NCBI RefSeq assembly: GCF_023512315.1
Contig: NZ_JAILZV010000007.1
Span: 1 to 42,757, forward strand
DNA length: 42,757 bases
Source: Anoxybacillus sp.
GTDB lineage: Bacteria; Bacillota; Bacilli; Bacillales; Anoxybacillaceae
Reading direction: 5' to 3'
The notes under the pieces are model-generated. The model was given only the letters and a program-made list of their open reading frames with translations. It was not told where the DNA came from and made no database searches. Each line of letters opens with the position of its first letter. The first letter of the stretch is position 1. The translations under genes and the position numbers were made by a program. Shown here in pieces: positions 32,996 through 42,718 of this stretch.

Positions 32996-34713
32996 CCTTT
33001 GATTTTGGCTGCTAATTCCAGTAGCTCTTTCGCATGCTCTTTCGTTAACTCCGTAATTTCGACACCGGAAATCATCCGCCCAATTTCTTTAATTTTTTCT
33101 TCTTTTGTCAACACTTTCACCGACGTTTTCGTCCGGGTTCCGTCCGTTTCTTTAGAGATAAATAAATGCGTATCTGCCATCGCCGCTACTTGTGGCAAAT
33201 GGGAAATGCACAGCACTTGTGAGCCGACAGAAACACGGTAAATTTTTTCAGCAATCGCCTGGGCGACACGGCCGCTCACCCCCGTGTCGACTTCATCGAA
33301 AATAATCGACGTTACACCTTGGTGTTTCGAAAAAATGCTTTTTAATGCGAGCATAATGCGCGATAATTCTCCGCCGGAAGCAATTTTGGCGAGCGGTTTT
33401 AGCGGTTCACCAACGTTTGTCGAGATATAAAATTCCACGACATCGACGCCATCCGCTTGAAACTTGACTGGCACACCGTCGATAATCGGGGCGTCAAGCG
33501 TTCCTTCGCGCTTCGTAAATACAATATCGAACGTCGTTTTTTCCATGTATAAATCTTTTAGTTCTTGGTGAATATGCTGAATGAGCGTCTTCGCATGCTT
33601 CATGCGCACGTTTGTGACGTTTTTCGCTTCGATGACTAAATCTTCTGTCAGCGATTGTAGCTCTTTTTGCAGCTGATGAATTCGCGTATCGCGGTTTTGA
33701 ATCGAATCGATTTCTTCGGCGATTTTTTCCGCATATTGTAAAATTTCCGCGACCGTCTGCCCGTATTTTCGTTTTAAATGGCTAATTTCGTTCAATCGGC
33801 CTTCAATGAAGTCTAGTCGGCTTGGGTCGTATTCTAGCTGTTCGAGTTCATCACGCAGCTTATATGCCGTTTCTTCTAGCAAATAATAGCTATTGGCAAT
33901 CGTTTCATACGCTTCTTTTAACGCCGGGTCGATATGGGCAACATCGTCTAAATGGCTCATCGCTAGTCCAACCCAGTCGAGCCCTCGTTGTTCGCCGTAC
34001 AATGCATCGTAGCCGTTTTTTAGCGCGTCGTAAATTTTTTGGAAGTTCACAATTTTCACTTTTTCTTCCATTAACTGTTCATCTTCGTTCGGTTGCAAGT
34101 TCGCCTTTTGAATTTCATCGAGCTGAAACGTTAATAAATCGAGCCGATGCGCCATTTGTTGTTCGTTTTCGCTTAGCTTTTGCAGCTGTTTTTTCACTTG
34201 TTCATATTTTTCATACACTGCGCGATATTCTTCTAATGCTGCGCTAATTTCTTTTCCGCCGTACTCATCTAGTAGCGGCAAATGTTTCGTCGGATCCATC
34301 AGTTCTTGGTGTTCGTGCTGCCCGTGAATATCGACAAGCGTAGAACCAATGTCGCGCAAGACCGCCATCGTCACAAGTTTTCCGTTTACACGGCAAACAC
34401 TTTTGCCGCTCACGGAAATCTCGCGGCGCAATACGACCATTCCTTCGCTGATCTCAATGCCAACGTCGGCACATTTTTCGTAACATGGGTGTGTGTCGTC
34501 GCTTAATAAAAACAGCCCTTCAATTTCTGCTCGCTCTGCGCCATAACGGACAAACTCCGCCGAACCTCGCCCACCAATCAACAAATGAATTGCGTCAATA
34601 ATAATCGACTTTCCAGCACCCGTTTCCCCCGTTAACACGGTGAGCCCTTTTTCGAACGAAATCGATAACGACTCAATGATCGCAAAATTTTTAATGGACA
34701 ATTCCGCCAGCAT
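32992..34713 (-). CDS. recN: DNA repair protein RecN
   Basis: This SMC-like ATPase acts early in double-strand-break repair. The 573-residue protein has an N-terminal Walker A, TGETGAGKS (residues 28-36), a central coiled coil (about 150-375, rich in Glu/Lys/Gln/Leu), the ABC signature LASGGELSRIMLALK and Walker B TSIIFDEVDTGVSG, then a conserved His in ISHLPQVAA. ATG 34713 follows AGAGGTG, 13 bases after argR. I saw no LexA box in the gap, so it is probably transcribed from upstream. Confidence 0.97.
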   Translation of the reverse strand: MLAELSIKNFAIIESLSISFEKGLTVLTGETGAGKSIIIDAIHLLIGGRGSAEFVRYGAERAEIEGLFLLSDDTHPCYEKCADVGIEISEGMVVLRREISVSGKSVCRVNGKLVTMAVLRDIGSTLVDIHGQHEHQELMDPTKHLPLLDEYGGKEISAALEEYRAVYEKYEQVKKQLQKLSENEQQMAHRLDLLTFQLDEIQKANLQPNEDEQLMEEKVKIVNFQKIYDALKNGYDALYGEQRGLDWVGLAMSHLDDVAHIDPALKEAYETIANSYYLLEETAYKLRDELEQLEYDPSRLDFIEGRLNEISHLKRKYGQTVAEILQYAEKIAEEIDSIQNRDTRIHQLQKELQSLTEDLVIEAKNVTNVRMKHAKTLIQHIHQELKDLYMEKTTFDIVFTKREGTLDAPIIDGVPVKFQADGVDVVEFYISTNVGEPLKPLAKIASGGELSRIMLALKSIFSKHQGVTSIIFDEVDTGVSGRVAQAIAEKIYRVSVGSQVLCISHLPQVAAMADTHLFISKETDGTRTKTSVKVLTKEEKIKEIGRMISGVEITELTKEHAKELLELAAKIKG

Positions 34714-34726
34714 TGTGGAATCACCT

Positions 34727-35179
34727 CTATAACATATCTAATAGCCGCTGCGAAATGACTTCGGTATCTTCTGGCGTCCGGCAAATGATAAGGCACGTAT
34801 CGTCTCCGCAAATCGTACCAACGATTTCATGCCAATCTAAATTGTCTAAAAGCGCCCCAATCGCGTGCGCGTTCCCTGGCAATGTTTTCATGACAAGCAA
34901 ATGACCAGCACCGTCAATTTTGACAAACGCGTCCATTAACGCCCGCTTTAACTTTTGTAACGGGTTAAACCGTTGGTCGGCGGGGAGGCTATATTTATAG
35001 CGTCCGTTCATCATCGGGACTTTCACTAATTGTAATTCTTTAATGTCGCGGGATACGGTTGCTTGGGTGACGTTAAATCCCGCTTGTTTTAGCATATCGA
35101 CAAGTTCATCTTGCGTCTCAATTTCATGGTGTGTAATAATTTCTCGGATTTTAATGTGGCGTTGCCCTTTATTCAACAT
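34727..35179 (-). CDS. argR: Arginine repressor/activator ArgR (AhrC)
   Basis: It senses arginine and controls arginine biosynthesis and breakdown genes as a hexamer. The 150-residue protein has a winged-helix N-terminal domain ([31 protein letters not shown] is the recognition region), a short linker and the C-terminal arginine-binding domain with [15 protein letters not shown]. It is very close to AhrC and Geobacillus ArgR. The frame opens at 35203, but ATG 35179 (or TTG 35176, giving MNKGQ) fits the family start, behind GAGGTG. Confidence 0.96.
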   Translation of the reverse strand: MLNKGQRHIKIREIITHHEIETQDELVDMLKQAGFNVTQATVSRDIKELQLVKVPMMNGRYKYSLPADQRFNPLQKLKRALMDAFVKIDGAGHLLVMKTLPGNAHAIGALLDNLDWHEIVGTICGDDTCLIICRTPEDTEVISQRLLDML

Positions 35180-35200
35180 GAACACCTCGCTCATTTTTTT

Positions 35201-35230
35201 CAAAAAAACAGGAATAACAGTTGTTATTCC
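35201..35230 (-). terminator. Terminator of tlyA overlapping its stop
   Basis: On the minus strand GGAATAACA/TGTTATTCC (35230-35211) is followed by TG and a run of T. The TAA stop of tlyA is in the stem. Because argR, recN and others follow, it may be only partly effective. Confidence 0.75.
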
Positions 35231-36057
35231 TTCGGCTCTCCGTTCGCTAACGTTTCATGTGCTTGGGCGACGATGTCGCTCGGTTGTTTTGCTAGCTTGT
35301 TGCTTCCTCTCTCTCTTTCTCCTTCAAAGCGAAGATGAAGCAAAAATTCAATATTTCCGTCGCCGCCAGTAATCGGCGAATGCGTTGCGTCAAGCACATC
35401 GTATCCTTCAGAAAGTGCAAACTCAATCATCGAAACGAGAACCGCTTCATGAATGTTTGCGTCGCGCACAATCCCTTTTTTGCCGACATGTTCTCTTCCC
35501 GCTTCGAACTGTGGCTTCACTAGTGCAATTACATCGCTTCCTGGAACGAGAACCGTTTTTAACACCGGTAAAATTAGTTTTAGTGAAATGAAGGAGACAT
35601 CAATGGTTGCGAAGTTTGGAAGCCCGCTTGTAAAATGCGCCGGCGTGACGTAGCGGAAATTCGTCCGCTCCATCACGACTACCCGCTCATCCTGGCGCAA
35701 TTTCCATGCTAATTGGTTGTATCCGACATCAAGCGCATACGACTGTTTCGCCCCGTGTTGCAGCGCACAGTCAGTAAATCCACCGGTCGACGCCCCGATA
35801 TCTAATACAATTTTATCTTCTACCGTTACATCAAACGTCTGCAGCGCTTTTTCTAATTTCAAGCCACCGCGGCTGACGTAAGGAATAGCGTTTCCTTTCA
35901 CCGTAAGCGGAATATCGACCGGCACTTTCTCACCCGGCTTGTCTAACCGCATTTCATTCGAGTACACAAGCCCTGCCATAATCGTCCGCTTCGCTTTTTC
36001 GCGCGTTTCTGCTAATCCACGCTCTACTAATAGTACATCAAGCCGTTCTTTCTTCAT
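35224..36057 (-). CDS. tlyA: TlyA family rRNA 2-O-methyltransferase
   Basis: The 277-residue protein has an N-terminal S4 RNA-binding domain ([19 protein letters not shown], about 1-60) and an FtsJ-type methyltransferase domain with the SAM-binding [15 protein letters not shown] (about 87-101). Mycobacterial TlyA methylates 16S and 23S rRNA; the old hemolysin label is probably a misnomer. B. subtilis YqxC is the counterpart. Its start is 3 bases after the dxs stop, so the two are co-transcribed. Confidence 0.93.
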   Translation of the reverse strand: MKKERLDVLLVERGLAETREKAKRTIMAGLVYSNEMRLDKPGEKVPVDIPLTVKGNAIPYVSRGGLKLEKALQTFDVTVEDKIVLDIGASTGGFTDCALQHGAKQSYALDVGYNQLAWKLRQDERVVVMERTNFRYVTPAHFTSGLPNFATIDVSFISLKLILPVLKTVLVPGSDVIALVKPQFEAGREHVGKKGIVRDANIHEAVLVSMIEFALSEGYDVLDATHSPITGGDGNIEFLLHLRFEGERERGSNKLAKQPSDIVAQAHETLANGEPKE

Positions 36058-36060
36058 CGT

Positions 36061-37953
36061 TCATGCCCTTTTTTGTTTTTTTGGTATCATTGTTTTCACC
36101 CGATCGACAACATGTGCCGTCGTTAACCCGATTTCTTGCAACAGCTCTTTGACGCTCCCGTGTTCGATGAAGCGGTCTGGAATGCCCATGCGCTGAATGA
36201 CCGACTGATGGTAGCCATGGTCGTGGGCAAACTCGAGCACTGCGCTGCCGAACCCGCCTTGCAGTGCTGCTTCTTCAATCGTTAGTAGAGGTATGTTGCT
36301 TTCTAACAACGCATGGAGCATCGCTTCATCCATCGGCTTCAAGAAACGGGCGTTCACCACTTTGACCGATACGTTTTCTTTTGCTAATTTTTCCGCCGCT
36401 TCTAGCGCCATCGGAATTGTTGTACCGAACGTTAAGATCGCTAAATCGCGCCCCTCGCGTAATACTTCCCATGTGCCGATCGGAATCGCGCGAAGCTCTT
36501 CGTCCATTTTCACGCCAGTCCCGTTGCCGCGCGGAAAACGAAGCGCAATCGGGCCGTCGTCGTATTGAATCGCCGTATATACCATATGCTGTCCTTCATT
36601 TTCATCTTTTGGCATCATCAACACAAGGTTTGGCACGTGCCGTAAAAAGGCAATGTCAAATACCCCTTGGTGCGTTTCGCCGTCTGCCCCTACGAGCCCC
36701 GCTCGGTCAATGGCAAAAAAGACGTTCAAGTTTTGCCGACAAACATCGTGCACGACTTGGTCGTACGCCCGCTGCAAAAACGTGGAATAAATCGCTAAAA
36801 ACGGCTTCATCCCTTGCGTCGCAAGCCCTGCTGCCAACGTCGTTGCGTGTTGTTCGGCAATGCCAACATCGTACACCCGGTCAGGAAATTCGCTCGCAAA
36901 CCCTTCTAGTTTAGAGCCGACCGGCATCGCTGGCGTAATTGCCACAATACGCGAGTCGGTGCGCGCGAGTTTTCTTACCGTTTCGCTAATAAGTTCGCTC
37001 CACGAAGGGGCGTTGTCTACCGGTTTTAAAAAGTCGCCCGTTTCGATTTTATACGGACCGGTGCCATGCCACGTTCCGATTTTATCGTTTTCTGCCGGAT
37101 GGTACCCTTTCCCTTTTTTCGTAATGACGTGTAATAGCACCGGTCCTTTAATTTTTTTCGCATAATGCAAGTTCTCGAATAAATCGTCGAAATCATGCCC
37201 GTTGACCGGTCCAAGATACGTAAACCCGAGCTCTTCAAAAAAGACGCCCGATACAAGTAAATATTTCAAGCTATCTTTCACTCGCTCAGCAGTTGCGGCT
37301 AATTTTCCGCCAACCGCCGGTATTTTTTTCAGCAACATTTCTAATTCGTCTTTTACCCACTGGTATTTTCCAGCGGTGCGCAACCGGCCGAGTACGTTAT
37401 GAAGCGCGCCGACGTTTGGCGCAATCGACATTTCATTATCGTTTAGCACAACGATAATATCTTTTTTCTCATGCCCGATATGGTTCAACGCTTCAAGCGC
37501 CATCCCACCTGTCAGCGCCCCGTCGCCGATAATCGGGACGATGTATTCATTTGTCCCTTTTAAATCGCGGGCAATCGCCATTCCCATCGCTGCCGATAAT
37601 GAGGTCGAACTATGTCCTGTTTCCCATACGTCATGCTCGCTTTCGCTCCGTTTTGGAAACCCGCAAAGCCCTTTATATTGCCTTAATGTATCGAACGCTT
37701 GTGCACGCCCGGTTAAAATTTTATGGACATACGACTGATGACCGACATCCCATAATAACTTATCTTTTGGACTGTCAAACACTTTATGAAGTGCAATTGT
37801 CAATTCAACGACGCCAAGGTTTGGCCCGATATGTCCACCTGTCTTCGATAGCTTTTCAATTAAAAATTGCCGAATGTCCGCGCTAAGCTGAACGAGCTGT
37901 TCTTTCGATAGCGATTTCAAGAAGCGCGGATCTTTAATTTCTGTTACGTCCAA
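36061..37953 (-). CDS. dxs: 1-deoxy-D-xylulose-5-phosphate synthase
   Basis: It makes DXP from pyruvate and glyceraldehyde 3-phosphate, the first step of the MEP isoprenoid pathway. The 630-residue protein has [14 protein letters not shown] at the N-terminus, the thiamine-binding [15 protein letters not shown]...[10 protein letters not shown], and the transketolase-like [18 protein letters not shown] with the catalytic Glu, then [15 protein letters not shown]. The TTG 37953 start aligns with the conserved MD-x-x-x-I-x-DP-x-FLK beginning. ispA, encoding a later isoprenoid enzyme, lies 207 bases upstream. Confidence 0.97.
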   Translation of the reverse strand: MDVTEIKDPRFLKSLSKEQLVQLSADIRQFLIEKLSKTGGHIGPNLGVVELTIALHKVFDSPKDKLLWDVGHQSYVHKILTGRAQAFDTLRQYKGLCGFPKRSESEHDVWETGHSSTSLSAAMGMAIARDLKGTNEYIVPIIGDGALTGGMALEALNHIGHEKKDIIVVLNDNEMSIAPNVGALHNVLGRLRTAGKYQWVKDELEMLLKKIPAVGGKLAATAERVKDSLKYLLVSGVFFEELGFTYLGPVNGHDFDDLFENLHYAKKIKGPVLLHVITKKGKGYHPAENDKIGTWHGTGPYKIETGDFLKPVDNAPSWSELISETVRKLARTDSRIVAITPAMPVGSKLEGFASEFPDRVYDVGIAEQHATTLAAGLATQGMKPFLAIYSTFLQRAYDQVVHDVCRQNLNVFFAIDRAGLVGADGETHQGVFDIAFLRHVPNLVLMMPKDENEGQHMVYTAIQYDDGPIALRFPRGNGTGVKMDEELRAIPIGTWEVLREGRDLAILTFGTTIPMALEAAEKLAKENVSVKVVNARFLKPMDEAMLHALLESNIPLLTIEEAALQGGFGSAVLEFAHDHGYHQSVIQRMGIPDRFIEHGSVKELLQEIGLTTAHVVDRVKTMIPKKQKRA

Positions 37954-38011
37954 ACGAGATCACTCGCTTTCGTTTTATCTTTCCATCCCTGATATAATAC
38001 AGATACTAATT

Positions 38012-38040
38012 ATTATACATGATAACTGAATAAAGAAAAA
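38012..38040 (-). promoter_or_regulatory. Probable promoter of dxs
   Basis: On the minus strand a perfect -10, TATAAT (38017-38012), lies about 60 bases before the dxs start. The sequence 17 bp upstream is only TTTTTC, so the -35 is poor. Confidence 0.45.
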
Positions 38041-38069
38041 TGTTCCGGCGCGATTTTCTGAATGGAAGC

Positions 38070-38147
38070 GAAAAAAGAGCCGCTAACACACATGTGATAA
38101 CGGCATCCCTCCATTTTTTCACTATAACATACTGCTTCATTAGCGGC
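38070..38147 (-). terminator. Hairpin region between ispA and dxs
   Basis: On the minus strand TTAGCGGC followed by TCTTTTTTC can pair either with the nearby GCCGTTA (38104-38098) or, perfectly, with GCCGCTAA (38147-38140) just after the ispA stop. Either form puts a GC stem before a T-run and should end the ispA transcript. The two alternative partners are unusual. I see no gene in the 207-base gap; the 44-codon frame here has no ribosome site. Confidence 0.6.
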
Positions 38148-38160
38148 AACGTTCTTTCGC

Positions 38161-39054
38161 TTAATGGTCGCGCGTGGCAACTAAATCGCAAATGTAGCGC
38201 AATACATCGTCTTGTACGTTGGCAGCTTGCAAATAACGTTTTGCTTCATGGATGTGAAAATGCAATTTGTCTTTTGCCCCTGCCATCGTTAAAAGCGACG
38301 GATAGGTCACTTTGTCGTTTGCAACGTCGCTACCGACGTTTTTGCCAATTTTCTCTTCCGACCCTTCAATGTCCAAAATGTCATCGCGAATTTGAAACGC
38401 AAGCCCTAAGTGAGAAGCGAATGCGTCTAAATGTGCAAGTTGTTCCTCATTCGCTTCTGCCAACAGCGCCCCGGCCAAGACGCTATATTGTAGCATTTTT
38501 CCCGTTTTATGACGGTGAATGTATTCCAGCGCCGTTAGCGAAAGCTGCTTTCCTTCCCCTTCCATATCGGCGACTTGTCCAGCAACCATTCCTTCTGGAC
38601 CTGCCGCTTTAGCAAGTTCGGCAAGTAAGGCGATTTTTGTTGTCGGCGCAATGCTTGGTGCATCGGCAATGACTTGAAACGCATACGTCAACAGGCCGTC
38701 TCCCGCTAAAATCGCCATCGCTTCGCCAAATACTTTATGGTTCGTTGGTTTCCCGCGCCGCAAATCGTCGTTATCCATGCTCGGCAAGTCATCGTGGATT
38801 AACGAATATGTATGAATCATTTCGATCGCACAAGCGACTGGCAAACCGAGCGTTAGTTCTTTTTGAAACGCACGCAACGTCGCCAATAAAAGGAGCGGGC
38901 GAATGCGCTTGCCACCGGCTTCAAGCGAATAAAGCATCGCTCGTTTTAACGTATCCGGTGCACGTAGCATCGAAATATAGCGAGATAGTTCTTTTTCGAC
39001 GAGCTGTTTTTGTCCTTGTAAAAATTGCTCGACTGACACGTTAATCCTCCTCAA
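38161..39054 (-). CDS. ispA: Farnesyl diphosphate synthase
   Basis: This class I polyprenyl synthase adds isopentenyl diphosphate to DMAPP and GPP. The 297-residue protein has the first Asp-rich motif in [15 protein letters not shown] (about residues 87-101), followed by [11 protein letters not shown], and the second, [11 protein letters not shown] (about 224-234). There is [12 protein letters not shown] near residue 47. It overlaps xseB by 14 bases and is the last gene of the nusB-folD-xse group. Confidence 0.96.
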   Translation of the reverse strand: MRRINVSVEQFLQGQKQLVEKELSRYISMLRAPDTLKRAMLYSLEAGGKRIRPLLLLATLRAFQKELTLGLPVACAIEMIHTYSLIHDDLPSMDNDDLRRGKPTNHKVFGEAMAILAGDGLLTYAFQVIADAPSIAPTTKIALLAELAKAAGPEGMVAGQVADMEGEGKQLSLTALEYIHRHKTGKMLQYSVLAGALLAEANEEQLAHLDAFASHLGLAFQIRDDILDIEGSEEKIGKNVGSDVANDKVTYPSLLTMAGAKDKLHFHIHEAKRYLQAANVQDDVLRYICDLVATRDH

Positions 39055-39271
39055 TGGAGAAAGGCGCTAGTTGGCCGTCTTCGCGCAAAATGTACTCCAT
39101 TTGTTTTTCTGCATGCTGCAATTTATCGTGGCACCATTTCGATAGCCGCATTCCTTCTTGGAAAAACGCAATCGCCTGTTCCAACGGAACGTTTCCTGCT
39201 TCTAATTTTCCAACGATTTCTTCGAGCTGCTTCATCGCTTCTTCAAACGTTAATTCCTTTTCTTCACTCAT
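39041..39271 (-). CDS. xseB: Exodeoxyribonuclease VII small subunit
   Basis: This 76-residue acidic helical protein forms Exo VII with several copies per XseA. The conserved core [18 protein letters not shown]...[16 protein letters not shown] is present. It overlaps xseA by 8 bases and ispA by 14, so all three are translationally coupled. Confidence 0.95.
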   Translation of the reverse strand: MSEEKELTFEEAMKQLEEIVGKLEAGNVPLEQAIAFFQEGMRLSKWCHDKLQHAEKQMEYILREDGQLAPFSIEED

Positions 39272-40616
39272 CGACTACTTCCTCCATTCCAAAGACATGG
39301 CAATCAAGGTGCCCGTCTTGTAAGCGCACTTGAATCGCATCGCCTGGCTGTACTTGCCGGACGCTTTTAATCAACTCTTCTTTTTCATTATAAACTAAGC
39401 TATAGCCGCGCTCCATAATTTTTAGCGGACTTAAAACATGCAGCTGGGATAGAAGCGAGGTAAACTGCCATTGTTTTTGTTGCAACAGCGCTTTTCCCAC
39501 TCTTTCTAACGATTTCGTAAGCGTTTGTTGCTTTTCGAATAGTTGCATTACCTTTTCCGCCGGATGATGTGCCGTTAATTTTAGATGCAGTTGGTCAAAC
39601 CGCTCCTTTTTTCGCTCCATCACCCGCTCTGCGCTCCGCTTTAACCGTTCAAGCAATACGTCGAGCTGCTGCTCTTTTTGTTCATATAGCTTTTGCGGAT
39701 AACGAAACGCATACGATGTTTGCAAGCGGCGCAACCGCTCGGATTCCGCCGTCATTTTTTCTTTCATCGCACGAATGAGTCGAACGTTTCGCTGCGCGAG
39801 ACGCTCGGCCAACTCTGCGATATGAGGAACTGCTAATTCCGCCGCACCGGTCGGTGTTGGCGCACGCAAATCGGCGACAAAATCGGCAATTGTAAAATCC
39901 GTTTCGTGCCCAACCGCTGAAATAATCGGCACGCGCGAGGCAAAGATCGCTCGTGCGACTTTTTCTTCGTTAAACGCCCACAATTCTTCGATCGAACCAC
40001 CGCCGCGACCGACGATCAACACATCGATATAGCCGAGCTCATTCGCTTTCTCGATGGAACGGACGATCGAATCAGCGGCTTGTTCCCCTTGCACAAGCGA
40101 CGGGAACAAAATGATCGTTCCAAGTGGGTAGCGGCGACGAATGGTTGTTACGATATCACGAATCGCTGCGCCAGTCGGCGAAGTGACGACCCCGATATAG
40201 CGCGGGAACGCCGGCAGCGGCTGCTTATGTTCTTTGGCGAACAGTCCTTCTGCTTCCAGTCGTTTCTTTAGTTGTTCGTACGCTAAATATAAATTTCCGA
40301 TGCCTTCCGGCTGCATTTCTTTTACGTATATTTGGTAATTACCGCTCGGTTCGTACACAGAAATTTCGCCGCGCACAAGCACGTTCATGCCGTTTTCAGG
40401 GCGAAACGCTAAGTAGCGATTATAGCCAGCAAACATGACCGCTTGAATGCGCGCATTTTCATCTTTCAGCGTAAAATACATATGGCCGCGCGAATGAGAC
40501 GTAAAATTAGAAATTTCCCCCTTGATCCATAAATCTTGTAGATGGGGGTCTACTTCAAATTTGCGTTTAATATATTTTGTTAGCGCGGTTACCGTTACAT
40601 ATTTAATATCTGCCAC
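39264..40616 (-). CDS. xseA: Exodeoxyribonuclease VII large subunit
   Basis: It is the catalytic subunit of the nuclease that degrades single-stranded DNA from both ends. The 450-residue protein has an N-terminal OB fold (about 1-100; [22 protein letters not shown]), the catalytic domain with [30 protein letters not shown] and [21 protein letters not shown] segments, then a long coiled coil (about 270-380) and the C-terminal LERGYSLV-like [11 protein letters not shown]. The start is GTG 40616 behind GAGGAGAG. Confidence 0.96.
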   Translation of the reverse strand: MADIKYVTVTALTKYIKRKFEVDPHLQDLWIKGEISNFTSHSRGHMYFTLKDENARIQAVMFAGYNRYLAFRPENGMNVLVRGEISVYEPSGNYQIYVKEMQPEGIGNLYLAYEQLKKRLEAEGLFAKEHKQPLPAFPRYIGVVTSPTGAAIRDIVTTIRRRYPLGTIILFPSLVQGEQAADSIVRSIEKANELGYIDVLIVGRGGGSIEELWAFNEEKVARAIFASRVPIISAVGHETDFTIADFVADLRAPTPTGAAELAVPHIAELAERLAQRNVRLIRAMKEKMTAESERLRRLQTSYAFRYPQKLYEQKEQQLDVLLERLKRSAERVMERKKERFDQLHLKLTAHHPAEKVMQLFEKQQTLTKSLERVGKALLQQKQWQFTSLLSQLHVLSPLKIMERGYSLVYNEKEELIKSVRQVQPGDAIQVRLQDGHLDCHVFGMEEVVDE

Positions 40617-40630
40617 AACGCTCTCCTCGC

Positions 40631-41488
40631 TTATTGTTGTCGATGCGCATCGCGCGCTGCTTCGACCGTATTATGCAGAAGCATCGTAATCGTCATTGGC
40701 CCAACGCCTTTTGGTACAGGCGTTAAATAGCTTGCGACTTCTTTTACTTCGTCAAAACGGACGTCGCCGCAAAGCTTGCCATTTTCTAAGCGATTGACCC
40801 CGACGTCAATGACAATTGCGCCTTCTTTTACATGTTCTGCCCCCACAAGGTTTGCCTTCCCGACGGCAACAATTAAAATGTCGGCTTGGCGAGTAATGGC
40901 AGCTAAATCCTTCGTTTTCGAATGGCAATACGTCACGGTCGCATGCTCGCGTAAAAAGAGCTGACCAACTGGTTTTCCGACAATGTTGCTTCGTCCAACG
41001 ACAACGACATGATTTCCGGCAATTTCTACGCCAAGCGATTGCACCATAAATAAAATGCCGTACGGCGTGCATGGAAGAAACGCTTTTTGTCCGACCATCA
41101 TGCGCCCGACGTTAATCGGATGGAAGCCGTCGACATCTTTTTCTGGAGCAATCGCCTCGATTACTTTTAGTTCGTTAATATGGCTTGGTAGCGGTAGTTG
41201 GACTAAAATACCGTGCACCGTTTCGTCGCGGTTTAATTGGTCGATTTGTTCTAACAGCATCGATTCGGTAATTGTTGCTGGGAACGTTAAAAGCGTCGAA
41301 CGAATGCCAACTTCGGCACACGCTTTTTGTTTTCCTTTGACATACGAATGAGACGCTGGGTCATCTCCAACAAGAATAACGGCAAGACCTGGCTCGATTC
41401 CTAAGTTTTTCAATTCTTCTACTTCTTTTGCTAGTTGCGCCCGTTTTGCGCTTGCTAATTCTACTCCATTAATGATTTGTGCTGCCAT
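40631..41488 (-). CDS. folD: Methylenetetrahydrofolate dehydrogenase / cyclohydrolase FolD
   Basis: This bifunctional enzyme of one-carbon metabolism converts 5,10-methylene-THF to 10-formyl-THF with NADP. The 285-residue protein shows [14 protein letters not shown] with the catalytic Lys, [23 protein letters not shown] and the nucleotide-binding [16 protein letters not shown]. The ending [17 protein letters not shown] is conserved. It is 14 bases upstream of xseA in the same operon. Confidence 0.97.
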   Translation of the reverse strand: MAAQIINGVELASAKRAQLAKEVEELKNLGIEPGLAVILVGDDPASHSYVKGKQKACAEVGIRSTLLTFPATITESMLLEQIDQLNRDETVHGILVQLPLPSHINELKVIEAIAPEKDVDGFHPINVGRMMVGQKAFLPCTPYGILFMVQSLGVEIAGNHVVVVGRSNIVGKPVGQLFLREHATVTYCHSKTKDLAAITRQADILIVAVGKANLVGAEHVKEGAIVIDVGVNRLENGKLCGDVRFDEVKEVASYLTPVPKGVGPMTITMLLHNTVEAARDAHRQQ

Positions 41489-41518
41489 TTTTCCTGCTCC
41501 CCTCTTTTTTGTCGTTTA

Positions 41519-41917
41519 TCACTTGGAAAGATTTAATGCGTTTTTTACTTTTGATAACACGGCGTTAATAAATTTGCTGGATTTATCATCGCTAAATTTT
41601 TTCGCTAATTCAATCGCTTCGTCAAAGCTTACGTTCACCGGAACGTCGTCTACATATTTCATTTCATACGTTGCCATGCGCAAAATGGAACGGTCGACGT
41701 TTGCCACCCGCTCTAACGTCCATTTTTCTAAGTTGTTTCGCAATAGTTCATCAATTTCTGCTTGATGTTCGACGACTCCGAGCACAAGCTGGCGAAAAAA
41801 CGGATCGAGTTCCTCGCCGTCACCGATATTTTGCATCGCTTCTTCTGGCTCAATCCGGCCAACGTCAATTTGAAACAGCGCTTGAAGTGCTTTTTCCCTT
41901 GCTGTATGTCGTTTCAT
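41519..41917 (-). CDS. nusB: Transcription antitermination factor NusB
   Basis: NusB with S10 binds boxA in rRNA leaders and supports antitermination. The 132-residue all-helical protein begins [18 protein letters not shown] and has [28 protein letters not shown], cited here only as a region near residues 80-107, and FINAVLSKV at the end. Two adjacent ATGs are possible; the second (41917) is better spaced from GGAGGG and gives the usual MKR start. It leads the nusB-folD-xseA-xseB-ispA run. Confidence 0.96.
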   Translation of the reverse strand: MKRHTAREKALQALFQIDVGRIEPEEAMQNIGDGEELDPFFRQLVLGVVEHQAEIDELLRNNLEKWTLERVANVDRSILRMATYEMKYVDDVPVNVSFDEAIELAKKFSDDKSSKFINAVLSKVKNALNLSK

Positions 41918-41948
41918 CATTTCCCTCCTTATTTCATCCGCGGCTAAC

Positions 41949-42089
41949 CAGTCGCCTTCGCTTTTCTTGTCTAGCTCCGGCTCCTAGCTGCTCGGGGACA
42001 AATAACCTTCCCCCTCGAGGTGGCGAGCACCTCTCCGGGGGAAGAACATTCGCCCCATCGCAGCTGAGCAGTCGCCTTCGCTTTTCTTA
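41949..42089. repeat. Structured intergenic repeat, copy B, with flanking direct repeats
   Basis: The 20-base sequence CAGTCGCCTTCGCTTTTCTT occurs at 41949-41968 and again at 42069-42088, exactly 120 bp apart. Between them is TTGTCTAGCTCC (as in copy A), CTGCTC (41988-41993) pairing with GAGCAG (42066-42071), and a strong internal hairpin CTTCCCCC...GGGGGAAG around 42008-42045. The shared ends with 7457-7547 point to one repeat family. Confidence 0.6.
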
Positions 42090-42117
42090 TAAACGAACGT
42101 TTATGATGATGATACCA
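42089..42117 (-). promoter_or_regulatory. Possible nusB-operon promoter with palindrome at the transcript start
   Basis: On the minus strand an extended -10, TGG-TATCAT (42117-42109), precedes a perfect palindrome ATAAACG-AA-CGTTTAT (42089-42104) that would lie at the transcript start. No good -35 is visible. The palindrome has the size of a TetR-type operator, but the regulator is unknown. Confidence 0.35.
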
Positions 42118-42284
42118 TATTTTCGTGATAAACGACACTATAAATCCGTACAAATCATTAAGGAGATAGATAAAACTATCGTCTTTTATGAATAGACATA
42201 TTTCTTAGGCAGATTCGAACCGCCTTTCGTTTCGGGAATCAACCAGTTTCCTCCGCTCTTTAAGATAACAAATTTTCGCCAAAA

Positions 42285-42310
42285 GACAAAGGGGGCAATT
42301 TTTTGCCCCC
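42285..42310 (-). terminator. Terminator of yqhY
   Basis: On the minus strand the perfect stem GGGGGCAA/TTGCCCCC (42310-42291) with a 4-base loop is followed by TTTGTCTTTT. Confidence 0.9.
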
Positions 42311-42315
42311 TCCGC

Positions 42316-42705
42316 TTATTCTACTTCTTCTTGTTTTCCTGCATCAAATTGAACGCCGACGACATGTACGTTAATTTCGCTCGTTTCTAATCCTGTCATG
42401 TTAAATAGCGCTTGGCGAATGTTCTCTTGTACTTTTTTCGCCACACTTGGAATCGATACGCCGAATTGAATGAGGCAATAAATGTCGATGGCAACGCCGT
42501 CTTCACGGATGTCGACTTTCACGCCTTTTCCGTGGTTTTTCTTGCCTAACCGTTCCACAACCCCTGCGGCAAAGTTTCCGCGCATTTGCGCGACACCTTC
42601 CACTTCGCTCGCGGCAATGCCAGCAATCACTTCAATAACTTCCGGAGCAATTTCCACTTTTCCTAGCGTCAATTCCTGCTCCATTTCAAATACGTGCTCA
42701 GACAT
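42316..42705 (-). CDS. yqhY: Asp23/Gls24 family protein YqhY
   Basis: This 129-residue protein of the Asp23/Gls24 envelope-stress family begins with GKVEIAPEVIEVIAGIAASEVEGV and has the alternating hydrophobic core VDIYCLIQFGVSIPSVAKKVQ (about residues 72-92, read as a region). In B. subtilis YqhY is encoded with accB-accC and linked to control of fatty acid synthesis. Here it directly follows accC, 13 bases after its stop, behind AGGAGGTGC, so it belongs to that operon. Confidence 0.95.
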   Translation of the reverse strand: MSEHVFEMEQELTLGKVEIAPEVIEVIAGIAASEVEGVAQMRGNFAAGVVERLGKKNHGKGVKVDIREDGVAIDIYCLIQFGVSIPSVAKKVQENIRQALFNMTGLETSEINVHVVGVQFDAGKQEEVE

Positions 42706-42718
42706 TCAAAAGCACCTC

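Larger units (their letters stand above)
41918..42315. other. Expanded non-coding interval between yqhY and nusB
   Basis: In B. subtilis yqhY and nusB are close neighbours, but here about 400 bases lie between them. The interval holds the structured repeat (41949-42089), a 16-bp palindrome and -10-like element (42089-42117), a tRNA T-arm-like hairpin (42208-42224) and the yqhY terminator (42291-42310). I see no convincing gene; the open frames here lack ribosome sites and sensible proteins. Confidence 0.7.

Noticed and set aside
38006..38191. Frame with a 44-residue internal start in the ispA-dxs gap
   Set aside because: The internal ATG has no ribosome site, the longer form overlaps ispA, and the frame runs through the terminator hairpin.
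41671..42195. 174-residue plus-strand frame across nusB and the repeat
   Set aside because: It runs antisense to nusB and then through hairpin DNA; no ribosome site and no coherent protein.
42195..42310. Possible tRNA gene on the minus strand
   Set aside because: Only the T-arm can be drawn; there is no partner for the acceptor strand and no proper anticodon or D-arm.
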